Assembly (NCBI RefSeq): GCF_002161065.1
Contig: NZ_NFLV01000001.1
Location: forward strand, 248,001-312,000
Length of the DNA: 64,000 bases
DNA from: Eubacterium sp. An11
GTDB lineage: Bacteria; Bacillota; Clostridia; Lachnospirales; Lachnospiraceae
Reading direction: 5' to 3'
The notes beneath the pieces were generated by a model. That model did not search any database and was not told the DNA's origin. It saw nothing but the letters and a program-made list of their open reading frames with translations. Positions 1 through 8,711 of this stretch are shown in pieces. The stretch's first letter is position 1, and every line of letters begins with the position of its first letter. The translations under genes and the position numbers were made by a program.

Positions 1-442
1 CCAGAGCTTCATCCAGATATTTTTTGGCCAGGAATCTTGCCATCGGCAGATTCTGATCCAGGTAATTGCCGCAGTCCTTTGGAGCGGCTCCCGGAATCTC
101 GCCTTCATAGGAAGCGATGAAACGGAAAGTATCGCGGACAAGGGAAACCACGTCTTTGGATTCATAGTCACCGGCGAGGATCAGATAGCAGCCGGTGCGG
201 CATCCCATCGGCCCAAAGTAGATGACCTTTTCTTTCCAGTCCGGTTCATTCCGCAGATAGGTGGCAGCCAGATGTTCAATGGTGTGGAGCTCTGCGGTAT
301 TCATCACAGGCTCGCGGTTTGGCGCGCACATACGAAGATCAAAGGTGGTGAGAACTTCCTGTCCCACGTAGTCTTTTCTTGAAACATAGACACCCGGAAT
401 GAGGTCCAGATGATTAACGGTAAAACTTGCAATTTTTTCCAT
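1..442 (-). CDS. luxS: S-ribosylhomocysteine lyase LuxS (3' end outside window)
   Basis: Cleaves S-ribosylhomocysteine to homocysteine and the AI-2 precursor DPD in the activated methyl cycle; cytosolic metalloenzyme. About 147 codons are present and the C-terminus runs off the left edge. The zinc-site motif HTIEH lies at residues 53-57, the conserved GPMGCRTG at 78-85 with the catalytic Cys81, and the third zinc ligand is probably Cys124 in the PKDCG motif. The family is about 155 residues, so only a few residues are missing. The start is fixed by AAGGAGAAT just upstream of ATG. It is divergent from purL and has its own promoter. Confidence 0.97.
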   Translation of the reverse strand, partial: MEKIASFTVNHLDLIPGVYVSRKDYVGQEVLTTFDLRMCAPNREPVMNTAELHTIEHLAATYLRNEPDWKEKVIYFGPMGCRTGCYLILAGDYESKDVVSLVRDTFRFIASYEGEIPGAAPKDCGNYLDQNLPMARFLAKKYLDEAL

Positions 443-529
443 GGTATTCTCCTTCATATATGTAATGATCAATTGACAGGTATTGCGGAGGTTCCGGTAC
501 GATCTATAAATTTCTGTGTCAGAACCCCG

Positions 530-569
530 ATATCATGTACATGATATATAATTTTTCCAAAAAGGTCAA
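530..569 (-). promoter_or_regulatory. luxS promoter with overlapping 18-bp palindrome
   Basis: On the minus strand TTGACC (569-564), 17 nt, then TATCAT (546-541) form a sigma-A promoter reading into luxS. The perfect palindrome ATATCATGTACATGATAT occupies 530-547, covering the -10 and the expected start site. That position suits a repressor operator. The binding protein is not known. Confidence 0.55.
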
Positions 570-628
570 CCGCGAAATGAATAGTAAATATTCGGCGATC
601 CGGGAAAACTATAAGTAAAATATCCAAA

Positions 629-653
629 AAAAACGAGAAAAATCCTCGTTTTT
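629..653. terminator. Short hairpin with A and U tracts
   Basis: AAAAACGAG (629-637) pairs with CTCGTTTTT (645-653) around a 7-nt loop, a 9-bp stem flanked by A and T runs on both sides. It could insulate the luxS and purL units as a weak bidirectional terminator. Confidence 0.4.
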
Positions 654-693
654 CGTCAATTTTCCCTTTTTTTGCGAAAAGAGAAAAACCAGT

Positions 694-721
694 TTGAAAG
701 AGCGGCAAAAAATGTTATCAT
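694..721 (+). promoter_or_regulatory. Putative purL promoter, extended -10
   Basis: TTGAAA (694-699), a 16-nt spacer, then TATCAT (716-721) preceded by TGT, giving an extended -10 element. Transcription would start near 728 and leave a leader of about 90 nt before purL. Confidence 0.5.
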
Positions 722-819
722 GAATAAGACAAAATATGCCCAGGTCTGTTGTCGTGGAAGAGTTTTGTCCGGGCGGCGGATCCTGAATATGGATGTTTCT
801 ATAGATTTTGGAGGTAAGT

Positions 820-3800
820 ATGAATCAGGTAAGAAGATTGTATGTGGAAAAGAAACCGGATTACGCGGTGAAGGCAAAAGAACTGGCAGAAGAACTGCAG
901 TCCTATCTGTTCCTGAAAGATATTCAGAGAGTCAGAGTGCTGATTCGCTACGATATGGAGAATGTTTCCGAGGAGACCTATCAGAAGGCCATGGGAACAG
1001 TATTTTCTGAGCCGCCGGTGGATTATATATACGAGGAGAGCTTCCCGAAGGAAGAGGGAGACCGCGTATTCAGCGTGGAATACCTGCCGGGACAGTTTGA
1101 TCAGCGGGCAGACTCTGCAGTACAGTGTCTGCAGCTTTTGAATGAAAAGGAAGAACCGATCATCCGCTCTGCGACCACCTATGTGCTGTCCGGAGAGATT
1201 ACCGATGAAGAATTTGACAAAATCAAAGAATACTGTATCAATCCTGTGGATTCCAGAGAGACCGATGAGACCAAACCGGAGACCCTGGTTATGGAATATG
1301 AGGAGCCTGCGGATGTTTCCGTATTCGAAGGATTCAAGGATATGCCGGAAGAGGAGTTAAAAGCGTTATATGACTCCCTGGGTCTTGCCATGACGTTCAA
1401 GGATTTCCTGCATATTCAGAATTATTACCGCGGTGAGGAACACCGGGATCCGACCATGACAGAGATCCGCGTGCTGGATACTTACTGGTCTGACCACTGC
1501 CGCCACACCACATTTTCTACGGAATTAAAGGAGATTTCCTTTGAAGAGGGCCCGTACAAGGAACTCTTTGAGAAGACCTTTGAAGAATATAAGAGAGACA
1601 GAGAAGATGTCTACGGAGACCGGAAAGATAAGTTCATCTGCCTGATGGATCTGGCTGTGATGGGCATGAAGAAGCTGAAAAAAGACGGAATCCTTGACAA
1701 CATGGAAGAGAGCGACGAGATCAACGCCTGCTCCATCGTGGTTCCTGTGGAGTTTGAGGATAAGACAGAGGAATGGCTCATCAGCTTTAAGAATGAGACG
1801 CACAACCATCCGACGGAGATCGAACCTTTCGGTGGAGCTGCCACCTGTCTGGGCGGTGCCATCCGTGACCCGCTGTCAGGACGCTCCTACGTATATCAGG
1901 CAATGCGTGTGACCGGATGTGCGGATCCGACCGTTCCGATGTCCGAGACCTTAAAGGGCAAACTGCCACAGAGAAAGCTGACGGTCGGTGCCGCTCAGGG
2001 TTACAGCTCCTATGGCAATCAGATCGGTCTGGCCACCGGTCTTGTGGATGAGATTTATCATCCGGGTTATGTGGCAAAACGTATGGAGATCGGAGCAGTC
2101 ATGGGCGCAGCACCGAGAAAGAATGTGATTCGTGAATCTTCCGATCCGGGCGATATCATCGTGCTGCTGGGCGGACGGACAGGAAGAGATGGCTGCGGCG
2201 GAGCCACAGGATCTTCCAAGGCACACACTACCTCTTCCATTGATACCTGCGGAGCGGAAGTACAGAAAGGTAATCCTCCGACAGAGAGAAAGATTCAGAG
2301 ACTGTTCCGGAGAGAGGAAGTCAGCCGCCTGATCAAGAAATGTAACGACTTCGGAGCCGGCGGCGTTTCCGTTGCCATCGGTGAGCTGGCAGACGGCCTG
2401 CAGATCAATCTGGACAAAGTTCCGAAGAAATATGCCGGTCTGGACGGAACAGAGCTTGCCATCTCCGAATCTCAGGAGCGTATGGCAGTAGTCCTTTCTC
2501 CGAAGGATGTGGATCAGTTCCTGGCTTACGCTGCTGAGGAGAACCTGGAAGCCGTAGCGGTGGCAGAAGTGACCGAAGAGAAACGTCTGGTTATGAGCTG
2601 GAGAGGCAAGGAAATCGTCAACCTGTCCAGAGCTTTCCTGGATACCAATGGTGCGCATCAGGAGACCAACGTCATCGTGGAGATGCCGGAAAAAGAAGAG
2701 TGTTACTACGAGAAACAGGAACCGATCACCGATGTGAAAGAAACATGGCTTCGTACACTGTCTGACCTCAACATCTGCTCCAAGAAAGGACTGGTGGAGA
2801 TGTTTGACAGTTCCATCGGCGCAGCTACCGTTCTGATGCCATACGGCGGAAAGACACAGACCACGCCAATCCAGACCATGGTGGCGAAGCTTCCGGTGAT
2901 GGAGGGCAAGACAGATCTTGCCACCATGATGTCTTATGGTTTTGATCCGTATCTGTCCAGCTGGAGCCCGTACCACGGCGCTGTCTATGCTGTTCTGGAG
3001 TCCGTTGCCAAGATCGTGGCAGCCGGCGGGGATTACAAGAAGATCCGTCTGACTTTCCAGGAATACTTTGAACGGCTGGGTGAGGATCCGCATCGCTGGG
3101 GTAAACCGTTTGCGGCCCTGCTGGGAGCTTACGACGCACAGAAAGGATTCGGCATCCCGTCCATCGGAGGAAAAGACAGTATGTCCGGCTCCTTTGAGAA
3201 TATCGATGTGCCGCCGACACTGGTTTCCTTTGCTGTTGATTATACGAAGGCGTCCCATATCGTGTCTCCGGAATTTAAGAAACCGGGCAACAGCCTGCTG
3301 CTGGTGGAGATTCCGTTTGATTCCTTCGGTATTCCGGATTATCAGAAAGCAGGAGAGCTGTATGACAAGATTCACTGCCTCACCAAAAAAGGCGTGATCA
3401 TTTCCGCCTATGCGCTCGGTGCCGGCGGACTTATTGAGGCCATCAGCAAAATGAGCTTTGGTAACCGTTATGGTGTTAAGATTGTCGATGATCTTCCTCT
3501 GGAAGAATTAAATAAAAAACGTTACGGCTCCATCCTTCTGGAACTGGAGAACTCCCATATCGCCGATGTGGACAGCGAGTACTGCACCTACATCGGACAG
3601 GTAAATGAAGATGAGTGCATCACCGTCCGCGATGTGGAGATTCCGTTTGATGAGATGCTGGACGCATGGGAGAGCCCTCTGGAATCCGTATTCCCGACAA
3701 AGACAAAGGCCGGTACAAGAAATGTATCTCAGCCGCTGTACAGCAGCAGAGAATTCTTCATCTGCAAGAACAAGGTTGCTGTGCCGAAGGTATTTATTCC

Positions 3801-4578
3801 TGTCTTCCCGGGAACGAACTGTGAGTACGATTCCGAAAAGGCCTTCCGCCGTGCAGGAGCTGAGGTGGAGACCATCGTATTCAGAAATCAGTCTGAATCC
3901 GATATCCTGGAGTCTGTGGATGCCTTTGAAAAAGCCATCTCCCAGGCGCAGATCATTATGTTCCCGGGCGGTTTCAGTGCCGGAGATGAGCCGGAAGGTT
4001 CCGCCAAGTTCATCGCTTCCGTCTTCCGCAACGAGAAGATCAAAGAGGCTGTGATGAAGCTTCTCAACGAGAGAGACGGTCTTGCGCTGGGTATCTGTAA
4101 CGGATTCCAGGCGCTGATCAAGCTGGGACTTCTTCCTTACGGCGAGATCGTGCCGCAGACAGAAGATTCTCCGACTCTGACCACCAACGAGATCGGACGT
4201 CATGTATCTACCATGGTTTATAACAAGGTTATCACCAACAAGTCCCCGTGGCTCAAAGGCGCGGTCATCGATGAAGTGTACACAGTGCCGGTATCCCATG
4301 GAGAGGGACGTTTCGTTGCCAGCGATGAGTGGATCGAGAAGCTCTTCAAGAATGGTCAGGTGGCAACGCAGTACGTGAACCTGAAGGGAACACCGACCAT
4401 GGATATCCGCTATAATCCGAACGGGTCTTATTATGCCATTGAAGGTATCATCAGTCCGGATGGCCGTATCTTAGGTAAGATGGGACATTCCGAGCGTATG
4501 GGAGAAAACGTGGCAAAGAATATTTACGTAAAACAGAATATGCGTCTGTTTGAGAGCGGCGTGAAATATTTTAAATAA
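820..4578 (+). CDS. purL: Phosphoribosylformylglycinamidine synthase, single-chain type
   Basis: Purine biosynthesis step 4: converts FGAR, ATP and glutamine to FGAM. At 1252 residues it is the long fused form carrying its own glutaminase, not the short PurL of the PurSQL complex. The C-terminal class I amidotransferase domain shows the nucleophile Cys1093 in ALGICNGFQ and the His1160/Glu1162 pair in SHGEGRF. The synthase part carries the two AIRS-like ATP-binding halves, with NETHNHPTEIEPFGGAATCLGG clearly visible in shorter pieces (HNHPTEIEPF, GGAATCLGG). A TTG twelve bases upstream is in frame, but ATG at 820 has GGAGG five bases ahead and is chosen. A terminator follows, so it is probably monocistronic. 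Confidence 0.97.
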   Translation: MNQVRRLYVEKKPDYAVKAKELAEELQSYLFLKDIQRVRVLIRYDMENVSEETYQKAMGTVFSEPPVDYIYEESFPKEEGDRVFSVEYLPGQFDQRADSAVQCLQLLNEKEEPIIRSATTYVLSGEITDEEFDKIKEYCINPVDSRETDETKPETLVMEYEEPADVSVFEGFKDMPEEELKALYDSLGLAMTFKDFLHIQNYYRGEEHRDPTMTEIRVLDTYWSDHCRHTTFSTELKEISFEEGPYKELFEKTFEEYKRDREDVYGDRKDKFICLMDLAVMGMKKLKKDGILDNMEESDEINACSIVVPVEFEDKTEEWLISFKNETHNHPTEIEPFGGAATCLGGAIRDPLSGRSYVYQAMRVTGCADPTVPMSETLKGKLPQRKLTVGAAQGYSSYGNQIGLATGLVDEIYHPGYVAKRMEIGAVMGAAPRKNVIRESSDPGDIIVLLGGRTGRDGCGGATGSSKAHTTSSIDTCGAEVQKGNPPTERKIQRLFRREEVSRLIKKCNDFGAGGVSVAIGELADGLQINLDKVPKKYAGLDGTELAISESQERMAVVLSPKDVDQFLAYAAEENLEAVAVAEVTEEKRLVMSWRGKEIVNLSRAFLDTNGAHQETNVIVEMPEKEECYYEKQEPITDVKETWLRTLSDLNICSKKGLVEMFDSSIGAATVLMPYGGKTQTTPIQTMVAKLPVMEGKTDLATMMSYGFDPYLSSWSPYHGAVYAVLESVAKIVAAGGDYKKIRLTFQEYFERLGEDPHRWGKPFAALLGAYDAQKGFGIPSIGGKDSMSGSFENIDVPPTLVSFAVDYTKASHIVSPEFKKPGNSLLLVEIPFDSFGIPDYQKAGELYDKIHCLTKKGVIISAYALGAGGLIEAISKMSFGNRYGVKIVDDLPLEELNKKRYGSILLELENSHIADVDSEYCTYIGQVNEDECITVRDVEIPFDEMLDAWESPLESVFPTKTKAGTRNVSQPLYSSREFFICKNKVAVPKVFIPVFPGTNCEYDSEKAFRRAGAEVETIVFRNQSESDILESVDAFEKAISQAQIIMFPGGFSAGDEPEGSAKFIASVFRNEKIKEAVMKLLNERDGLALGICNGFQALIKLGLLPYGEIVPQTEDSPTLTTNEIGRHVSTMVYNKVITNKSPWLKGAVIDEVYTVPVSHGEGRFVASDEWIEKLFKNGQVATQYVNLKGTPTMDIRYNPNGSYYAIEGIISPDGRILGKMGHSERMGENVAKNIYVKQNMRLFESGVKYFK

Positions 4579-4590
4579 AGCTCTGTGAGA

Positions 4591-4648
4591 GGACGCCTTT
4601 CAGGGATTGGATGTTGTGATCTGATTTTTGGAAGGCGTTCTTTTTTGT
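4591..4648 (+). terminator. purL terminator
   Basis: GGACGCCTT (4591-4599) pairs with AAGGCGTTC (4632-4640, one G-U pair) across a long loop and is followed by TTTTTT. Confidence 0.6.
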
Positions 4649-4667
4649 ACAGTTTTTGTTTTTATCC

Positions 4668-4696
4668 TTGACTGATATACCGGTATATCGTATAAT
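4668..4696 (+). promoter_or_regulatory. Sugar-acid operon promoter with palindromic operator in the spacer
   Basis: TTGACT (4668-4673), a 17-nt spacer and TATAAT (4691-4696) form a near-consensus promoter. The spacer is filled by the perfect 16-bp palindrome GATATACCGGTATATC (4674-4689), an ideal place for a repressor to exclude RNA polymerase. The likely binder is the GntR protein encoded downstream, but this is inferred only. Confidence 0.65.
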
Positions 4697-4784
4697 AAGT
4701 GCATAGACTGAGAGGATAAAATCAGTATGAATTTAGTGATATTGCTTAAAACAGAGCATGTGCACTGACGATACAAGGAGAACG

Positions 4785-4862
4785 ATGCAGTATATACAGC
4801 CGGTCCCCGCAGAGAGCAGGCGCCGGCTGTACGGCAGAAGGAGGAATGATAACAATGAGTAA
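4785..4862 (+). CDS. Possible leader peptide, 25 aa
   Basis: An ATG at 4785 is preceded by AAGGAG and opens a 25-codon frame that is Arg-rich at its C-terminus. Its TAA at 4860-4862 lies just inside the next gene, so the two frames overlap. Inside it, TACAGCCGG (4795-4803) pairs with CCGGCTGTA (4823-4831), a 9-bp hairpin just upstream of the next ribosome binding site. It may couple or attenuate translation. No homology is recognised and it may be incidental. Confidence 0.3.
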   Translation: MQYIQPVPAESRRRLYGRRRNDNNE

Positions 4863-5748
4863 GATTGGTTTCATTGGACTTGGAATCATGGGGAAGCCCA
4901 TGGCGAAGAACCTGCTGAAGGCAGGGGTGGAGCTTCTGGTCTGTGATCTGAACGAGGAGGCTGTAAAGGAAGTGACAATGGCCGGAGCAGAGGCGGGAAG
5001 CTATGCTCAGATTGGCGAACAGTGTGAGATTATTTTCCTGATTCTGCCCAATGGTGATATATCCAAATCCGTGTTATTTGATGAGAATGGAGTGGCATCT
5101 GCCCTGACTCCGGGCAAGATCGTCTGTGATATGAGTTCCGTGACACCGGTGGAGTCAAAGGAATGTTTTGATCGGCTCATGGAACAGGGCGTCGGATTTG
5201 TGGATGCGCCGGTATCCGGAGGAGAGCCGGGAGCCGTGGGAGGAACATTGGCGTTCATGGCAGGCGGCAGACAGGAAGATTTCGATGCGTTGACGCCGTA
5301 TTTTGAGATTATGGGATCTTCCGCTGTGCGGATCGGCGACAGCGGCAGCGGTTCTGTGACCAAGCTGGCCAATCAGATCATCGTCAACAACACCATTGCC
5401 ATCGTGTCCGAGGCCTTTGTGCTGGCAACCAAAGCGGGAGCGGATCCGGTGAAGGTCTATGAGGCCATCCGCGGCGGTCTGGCAGGCAGCGCTGTCCTTG
5501 ACGCCAAGGTGCCGATGATGGTGGAGAGGAATTTTGTGCCGGGAGGCAAGATTTCCATCAATCACAAAGATATCAAAAATGTGGTCAACACCGCCCATGC
5601 CCTGGATGTGCCGATTCCATATTCCGCGCAGCTTTATGAGATTCTGCAGACCCTGAAGGTACATGGACATATGAACGATGACCATGCGGGTATCGTTCAA
5701 TATTTTGAGGCACTGGCAGACGTACAGGTGAAAAAGGTGGAGGACTGA
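4855..5748 (+). CDS. garR: Beta-hydroxyacid dehydrogenase, tartronate semialdehyde reductase-like
   Basis: NAD(P)H-dependent HIBADH-family enzyme, probably 2-hydroxy-3-oxopropionate reductase (to D-glycerate). The Rossmann motif GFIGLGIMG is at residues 5-13, the substrate-binding DAPVSGG at 117-123 and the catalytic Lys170 in SVTKLANQ. The C-terminal DDHAGIVQYFEALADVQV stretch resembles GarR. ATG 4846 is in frame but sits on the Shine-Dalgarno; ATG 4855 has AAGGAGG at 4838-4844 and is preferred (297 aa). It is one base from the DUF1537 kinase gene, so an alternative is the L-threonate/erythronate 3-dehydrogenase LtnD of acid-sugar pathways, a member of the same family. Confidence 0.75.
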   Translation: MSKIGFIGLGIMGKPMAKNLLKAGVELLVCDLNEEAVKEVTMAGAEAGSYAQIGEQCEIIFLILPNGDISKSVLFDENGVASALTPGKIVCDMSSVTPVESKECFDRLMEQGVGFVDAPVSGGEPGAVGGTLAFMAGGRQEDFDALTPYFEIMGSSAVRIGDSGSGSVTKLANQIIVNNTIAIVSEAFVLATKAGADPVKVYEAIRGGLAGSAVLDAKVPMMVERNFVPGGKISINHKDIKNVVNTAHALDVPIPYSAQLYEILQTLKVHGHMNDDHAGIVQYFEALADVQVKKVED

Positions 5749-5749
5749 A

Positions 5750-7174
5750 ATGGCAGTAAAAGCAGATATTTTGTCATCGTATCCGCCGGTCGATGAGAAG
5801 GCCGTGGACGAACTGCTGACAAAAGAAATTGAGAATAATCATAAGAAAATCGTAGTGCTGGATGATGATCCGACGGGAGTACAGACGGTTCATGACATTT
5901 CCGTTTACACCAACTGGACCAAAGACAGCATCCGGAAAGGGTTTGACGAGAAAAATACACTTTTTTACATATTGACCAATTCCCGGGGATTTACCGCGGC
6001 GCAGACAGAAACCGCCCACCGGGAGATCGCTTCGGTGGTGGATGCGGTTTCGAAGGAGACAGGAAAGGAATATATGTTCATCAGCCGCAGTGATTCCACC
6101 CTGCGGGGACATTACCCGCTGGAGACCGTGATCCTCAAAGAAGAATATGAGAAGAATACCGGAAAGAAGATTGACGGGGAGATTCTCTGCCCGTTCTTCA
6201 AGGAGGGCGGCCGTTATACCATTGATGATGTCCATTATGTGCGCTATGGCGACACTCTGGTTCCGGCGGCGGAAACTGAGTTCGCGAAGGATAAGACCTT
6301 TGGTTACACAGCTTCCGATTTAAAAGAATATGTGGAGGAGAAGACCGGAGGAGCCTATAAGAAAGAAAGTGTGACTTCCATTTCTCTGACCGATATCCGT
6401 AATCTTGATTACGATAAGATCGAAGCGCAGCTGATGGCCGTGGAGGATTTCAATAAGGTCATAGTCAACGCCATTGACTATGTGGATATCAAGATCTTCT
6501 GTGTGGCCTTGTTCAGGGCCATGGCAAAAGGAAAGAGTTTTATGTTCCGGACAGCGGCCGCCATTGTCAAGGTCATGGGAGGCGTGCCGGATCAGCCGCT
6601 GCTGACGAGAGAACAGATGGTGGTGAAGGAGACGGACAACGGAGGAATCATCGTGATCGGTTCTCACACGGACAAGACAACCAGACAGATGGAACAATTA
6701 AAAGAGATTCCGGGAATTGCCTTCGTGGAACTGAATGCCGGCTTAGTGAAGGATGAGGAAGCCTTTGCCGGGGAGGTGGAGCGCTGTCTGGCTCTGGAAG
6801 AAGAGTACATTTCTTCCGGAACCACCGTCTGTGTTTATACCACCCGCACCCTGATCACGGCAGATACCGGAGATAAAGAAGATGATCTCCGGCTGGCGGT
6901 GCGCATTTCTGATGCGGTGCAGTCGCTGGTGGGCCGGCTGACCATTGTGCCAAGTTTCGTGATTGCCAAGGGCGGCATCACCTCTTCCGATGTGGGAACC
7001 AAGGCGCTGGCGGTGCAGAGAGCCAATGTGCTGGGACAGATCCGGCCGGGAATTCCGGTATGGCAGACGGGAGACGAGAGTAAGTTCCCGCAGACACCGT
7101 ATGTGATCTTCCCGGGCAATGTGGGAGAAGACAGCACGCTGAAGGAAGCAGCGGAGATTTTGATGGGGAAATAA
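5750..7174 (+). CDS. Four-carbon acid sugar kinase family protein (DUF1537)
   Basis: Family members (OtnK, DtnK) phosphorylate 3-oxo-tetronates or D-threonate with ATP after an HIBADH-family dehydrogenase has oxidised the sugar acid. The 474 residues fit. The N-terminal sugar-binding domain has DDDPTG at 38-43 and SRSDSTLRGHY near 119-129. The C-terminal nucleotide-binding domain has KGGITSSDVG and the late FPGNVG motif. It starts one base after the upstream stop, so it is translated from the same message. No class II aldolase or isomerase partner (OtnC, OtnI) is in the window. The exact substrate cannot be read from sequence. Confidence 0.88.
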   Translation: MAVKADILSSYPPVDEKAVDELLTKEIENNHKKIVVLDDDPTGVQTVHDISVYTNWTKDSIRKGFDEKNTLFYILTNSRGFTAAQTETAHREIASVVDAVSKETGKEYMFISRSDSTLRGHYPLETVILKEEYEKNTGKKIDGEILCPFFKEGGRYTIDDVHYVRYGDTLVPAAETEFAKDKTFGYTASDLKEYVEEKTGGAYKKESVTSISLTDIRNLDYDKIEAQLMAVEDFNKVIVNAIDYVDIKIFCVALFRAMAKGKSFMFRTAAAIVKVMGGVPDQPLLTREQMVVKETDNGGIIVIGSHTDKTTRQMEQLKEIPGIAFVELNAGLVKDEEAFAGEVERCLALEEEYISSGTTVCVYTTRTLITADTGDKEDDLRLAVRISDAVQSLVGRLTIVPSFVIAKGGITSSDVGTKALAVQRANVLGQIRPGIPVWQTGDESKFPQTPYVIFPGNVGEDSTLKEAAEILMGK

Positions 7175-7267
7175 AAAACACCGGGCAGCGGATCAGAAAA
7201 GGATCCAAAGAAAGTGCTGTCTGGTGCATAGGTACCATATATCATTTTGAGAAGGAGGTTTTTTGTT

Positions 7268-7957
7268 ATGTTTATGTTTTTATCACATCCATTGGATCCG
7301 GAGGGTTACGCATGGCCGGGAGAACCTGTGGTCAAAGTAAAACAGTGTACGGATGTTTCCGATGACTGTCCGTTCTGCAGTTTTATCTCAGAAGTGCCGA
7401 ATCACTGCGGCACCCATATGGACGCGCCGAGACATTTTGTGAAAGACGGTCTCAGCATCAATGAACTGCCGATCGAATATTTCTGCCACACAGAGGTGGC
7501 TCTCCTGGAGATTCCGAAGGGACCGGCAGAAGGCATCTATAAAGAGGATCTGGAACCGTTTGCGGATACCTTATCGAAAGTTTCCTTTGCTCTGATCCGC
7601 ACCGGCATGGAGAAATACCGGGAGACCGATCAGAACATTTATCAGAATGAGGGCGTCTATATCGCGCCGAGCGCCGGCGATTATCTGACGGAAGAATTCC
7701 CGAACCTCAAGGGGATCGGTATGGATTTCCTGGCCATCGGTTCTGCCTCTTCCAAGTGCCCGGAGGGCGAGCTTCCGCCGGACTGCCACAGACATCTTCT
7801 GGGATACTACACCGGTAAGTTTGTCACCGGTGTGGAAGATATGCATTTATCGGAGATTCCGAAGGGAGCAAAGATCACAAGATTTTTCAATGCGCCGCTT
7901 CGCATCAAAGGCCTGGATTCCAGCCAGGTGGTCTGCATCGCGGAGATTGAAGAATAA
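7268..7957 (+). CDS. Cyclase family protein (kynurenine formamidase-like)
   Basis: Metal-dependent hydrolase fold of the cyclase family (PF04199), which includes kynurenine formamidase and isatin hydrolase. The metal site HCGTHMDAPRHF is at residues 46-57, with His46, His50 and Asp52 as expected ligands. An in-frame extension upstream exists, but AAGGAGG at 7252-7258 sets the ATG at 7268, giving 229 residues. It follows the DUF1537 kinase after 93 bp and ends at a terminator. In this operon it may hydrolyse a lactone or ester of the sugar acid; that role is inferred from context only. Confidence 0.85.
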   Translation: MFMFLSHPLDPEGYAWPGEPVVKVKQCTDVSDDCPFCSFISEVPNHCGTHMDAPRHFVKDGLSINELPIEYFCHTEVALLEIPKGPAEGIYKEDLEPFADTLSKVSFALIRTGMEKYRETDQNIYQNEGVYIAPSAGDYLTEEFPNLKGIGMDFLAIGSASSKCPEGELPPDCHRHLLGYYTGKFVTGVEDMHLSEIPKGAKITRFFNAPLRIKGLDSSQVVCIAEIEE

Positions 7958-7978
7958 TCACAGAATCAGACATAAAAA

Positions 7979-8012
7979 GACAGCGGTTCGCGTAAAGCGG
8001 CCGCTGTTTTTG
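7979..8012 (+). terminator. Terminator of the sugar-acid operon
   Basis: ACAGCGG (7980-7986) pairs with CCGCTGT (8001-8007), followed by a T run. A run on the other side may also stop gntR transcripts. Confidence 0.7.
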
Positions 8013-8051
8013 AAAGTCGGATGCATGGAAGCGGGGAGTATTCGGACTCCC

Positions 8052-8711
8052 TCAGGACTCCAGAAGTGTCAGATTGATATTTTGTGCGGTGGCAAGATGA
8101 TGTTCCACCATATCCTCCAGGCCGGTCATATCATGCTCCCGGAGCATGCGGAGAAAGGCATCGTGTTCAGTGATGGTCTCGTCCATACGGCCGTCTCTGG
8201 AAAAGGAGGTGACGTTCAGCCAGAAGATCCGGTACATGAACCGGCGGTAGATTTCCAGCATGGAAGCGTTGCCCACATATTGAACGAGACTGCGGTGGAA
8301 TTCATAATCTTTCCGGCCGAAGTCTTCTGTGGAGCAGGTGGTCCGGGCAATTTCTTTCTGGCTGTCCACTTTGGAAGAAAGCTTCGCGTAATACTGCTGG
8401 CCTCTCTCGGTTTCCAGGTGGCGGGACAACTGTTTAAAACAGTAGACCTCGATGGCGCTGCGGATCTGGTAGGTCTCCACGATATCTTCTTTTGTCATCT
8501 TGTGGAGGACGAAGCCCTTGCTGGGCAGGACATCCAGATATCGTTCCTGTTCCAGACAGAGGACGGCGTCCCGGAAAGGTGTCCGGGAAACCCCGGATTC
8601 CTTTGCGAGTTTATTTAAGGAATATATGGTGTCAGGCTGCAGTTCCCCTTTTTTGATCAGGTCGATGAGATAATCGTAAGCCTGCGTCTGCAGCAAATGT
8701 GTTTCTTTCAT
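8052..8711 (-). CDS. GntR family regulator, FCD subfamily
   Basis: Transcription factor of 219 residues. The N-terminal winged helix (about 10-70) contains LNKLAKESGVSRTPFRDAV, typical of GntR. The C-terminal all-helical FCD domain has the metal or ligand histidines in DYEFHRSLV, EHDAFL and VEHHL. FCD regulators usually bind sugar acids or other carboxylates. It is convergent with the sugar-acid operon, which is the likely target. Its own promoter carries a palindrome, suggesting autoregulation. GAGGT precedes the ATG. Confidence 0.9.
   Translation of the reverse strand: MKETHLLQTQAYDYLIDLIKKGELQPDTIYSLNKLAKESGVSRTPFRDAVLCLEQERYLDVLPSKGFVLHKMTKEDIVETYQIRSAIEVYCFKQLSRHLETERGQQYYAKLSSKVDSQKEIARTTCSTEDFGRKDYEFHRSLVQYVGNASMLEIYRRFMYRIFWLNVTSFSRDGRMDETITEHDAFLRMLREHDMTGLEDMVEHHLATAQNINLTLLES

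Larger units (their letters stand above)
443..819. other. luxS-purL divergent intergenic region
   Basis: This 377-bp gap holds the luxS promoter and palindrome, a hairpin at 629-653, and a likely purL promoter at 694-721. I looked for a purine, PRPP or guanidine riboswitch in the purL leader and did not recognise one. I see no gene in it. Confidence 0.6.

Noticed and set aside
722-819. Purine or PRPP riboswitch in the purL leader
   Set aside because: The leader is about 90 nt and none of the conserved junction sequences of these classes was recognised.
1951-3375. 474-codon minus-strand frame inside purL
   Set aside because: Antisense shadow of a highly conserved gene; low-complexity His/Cys-rich translation with no domain.
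7821-8618. 265-codon plus-strand frame across gntR
   Set aside because: It overlaps the end of the cyclase gene and is antisense to the well-supported GntR regulator.
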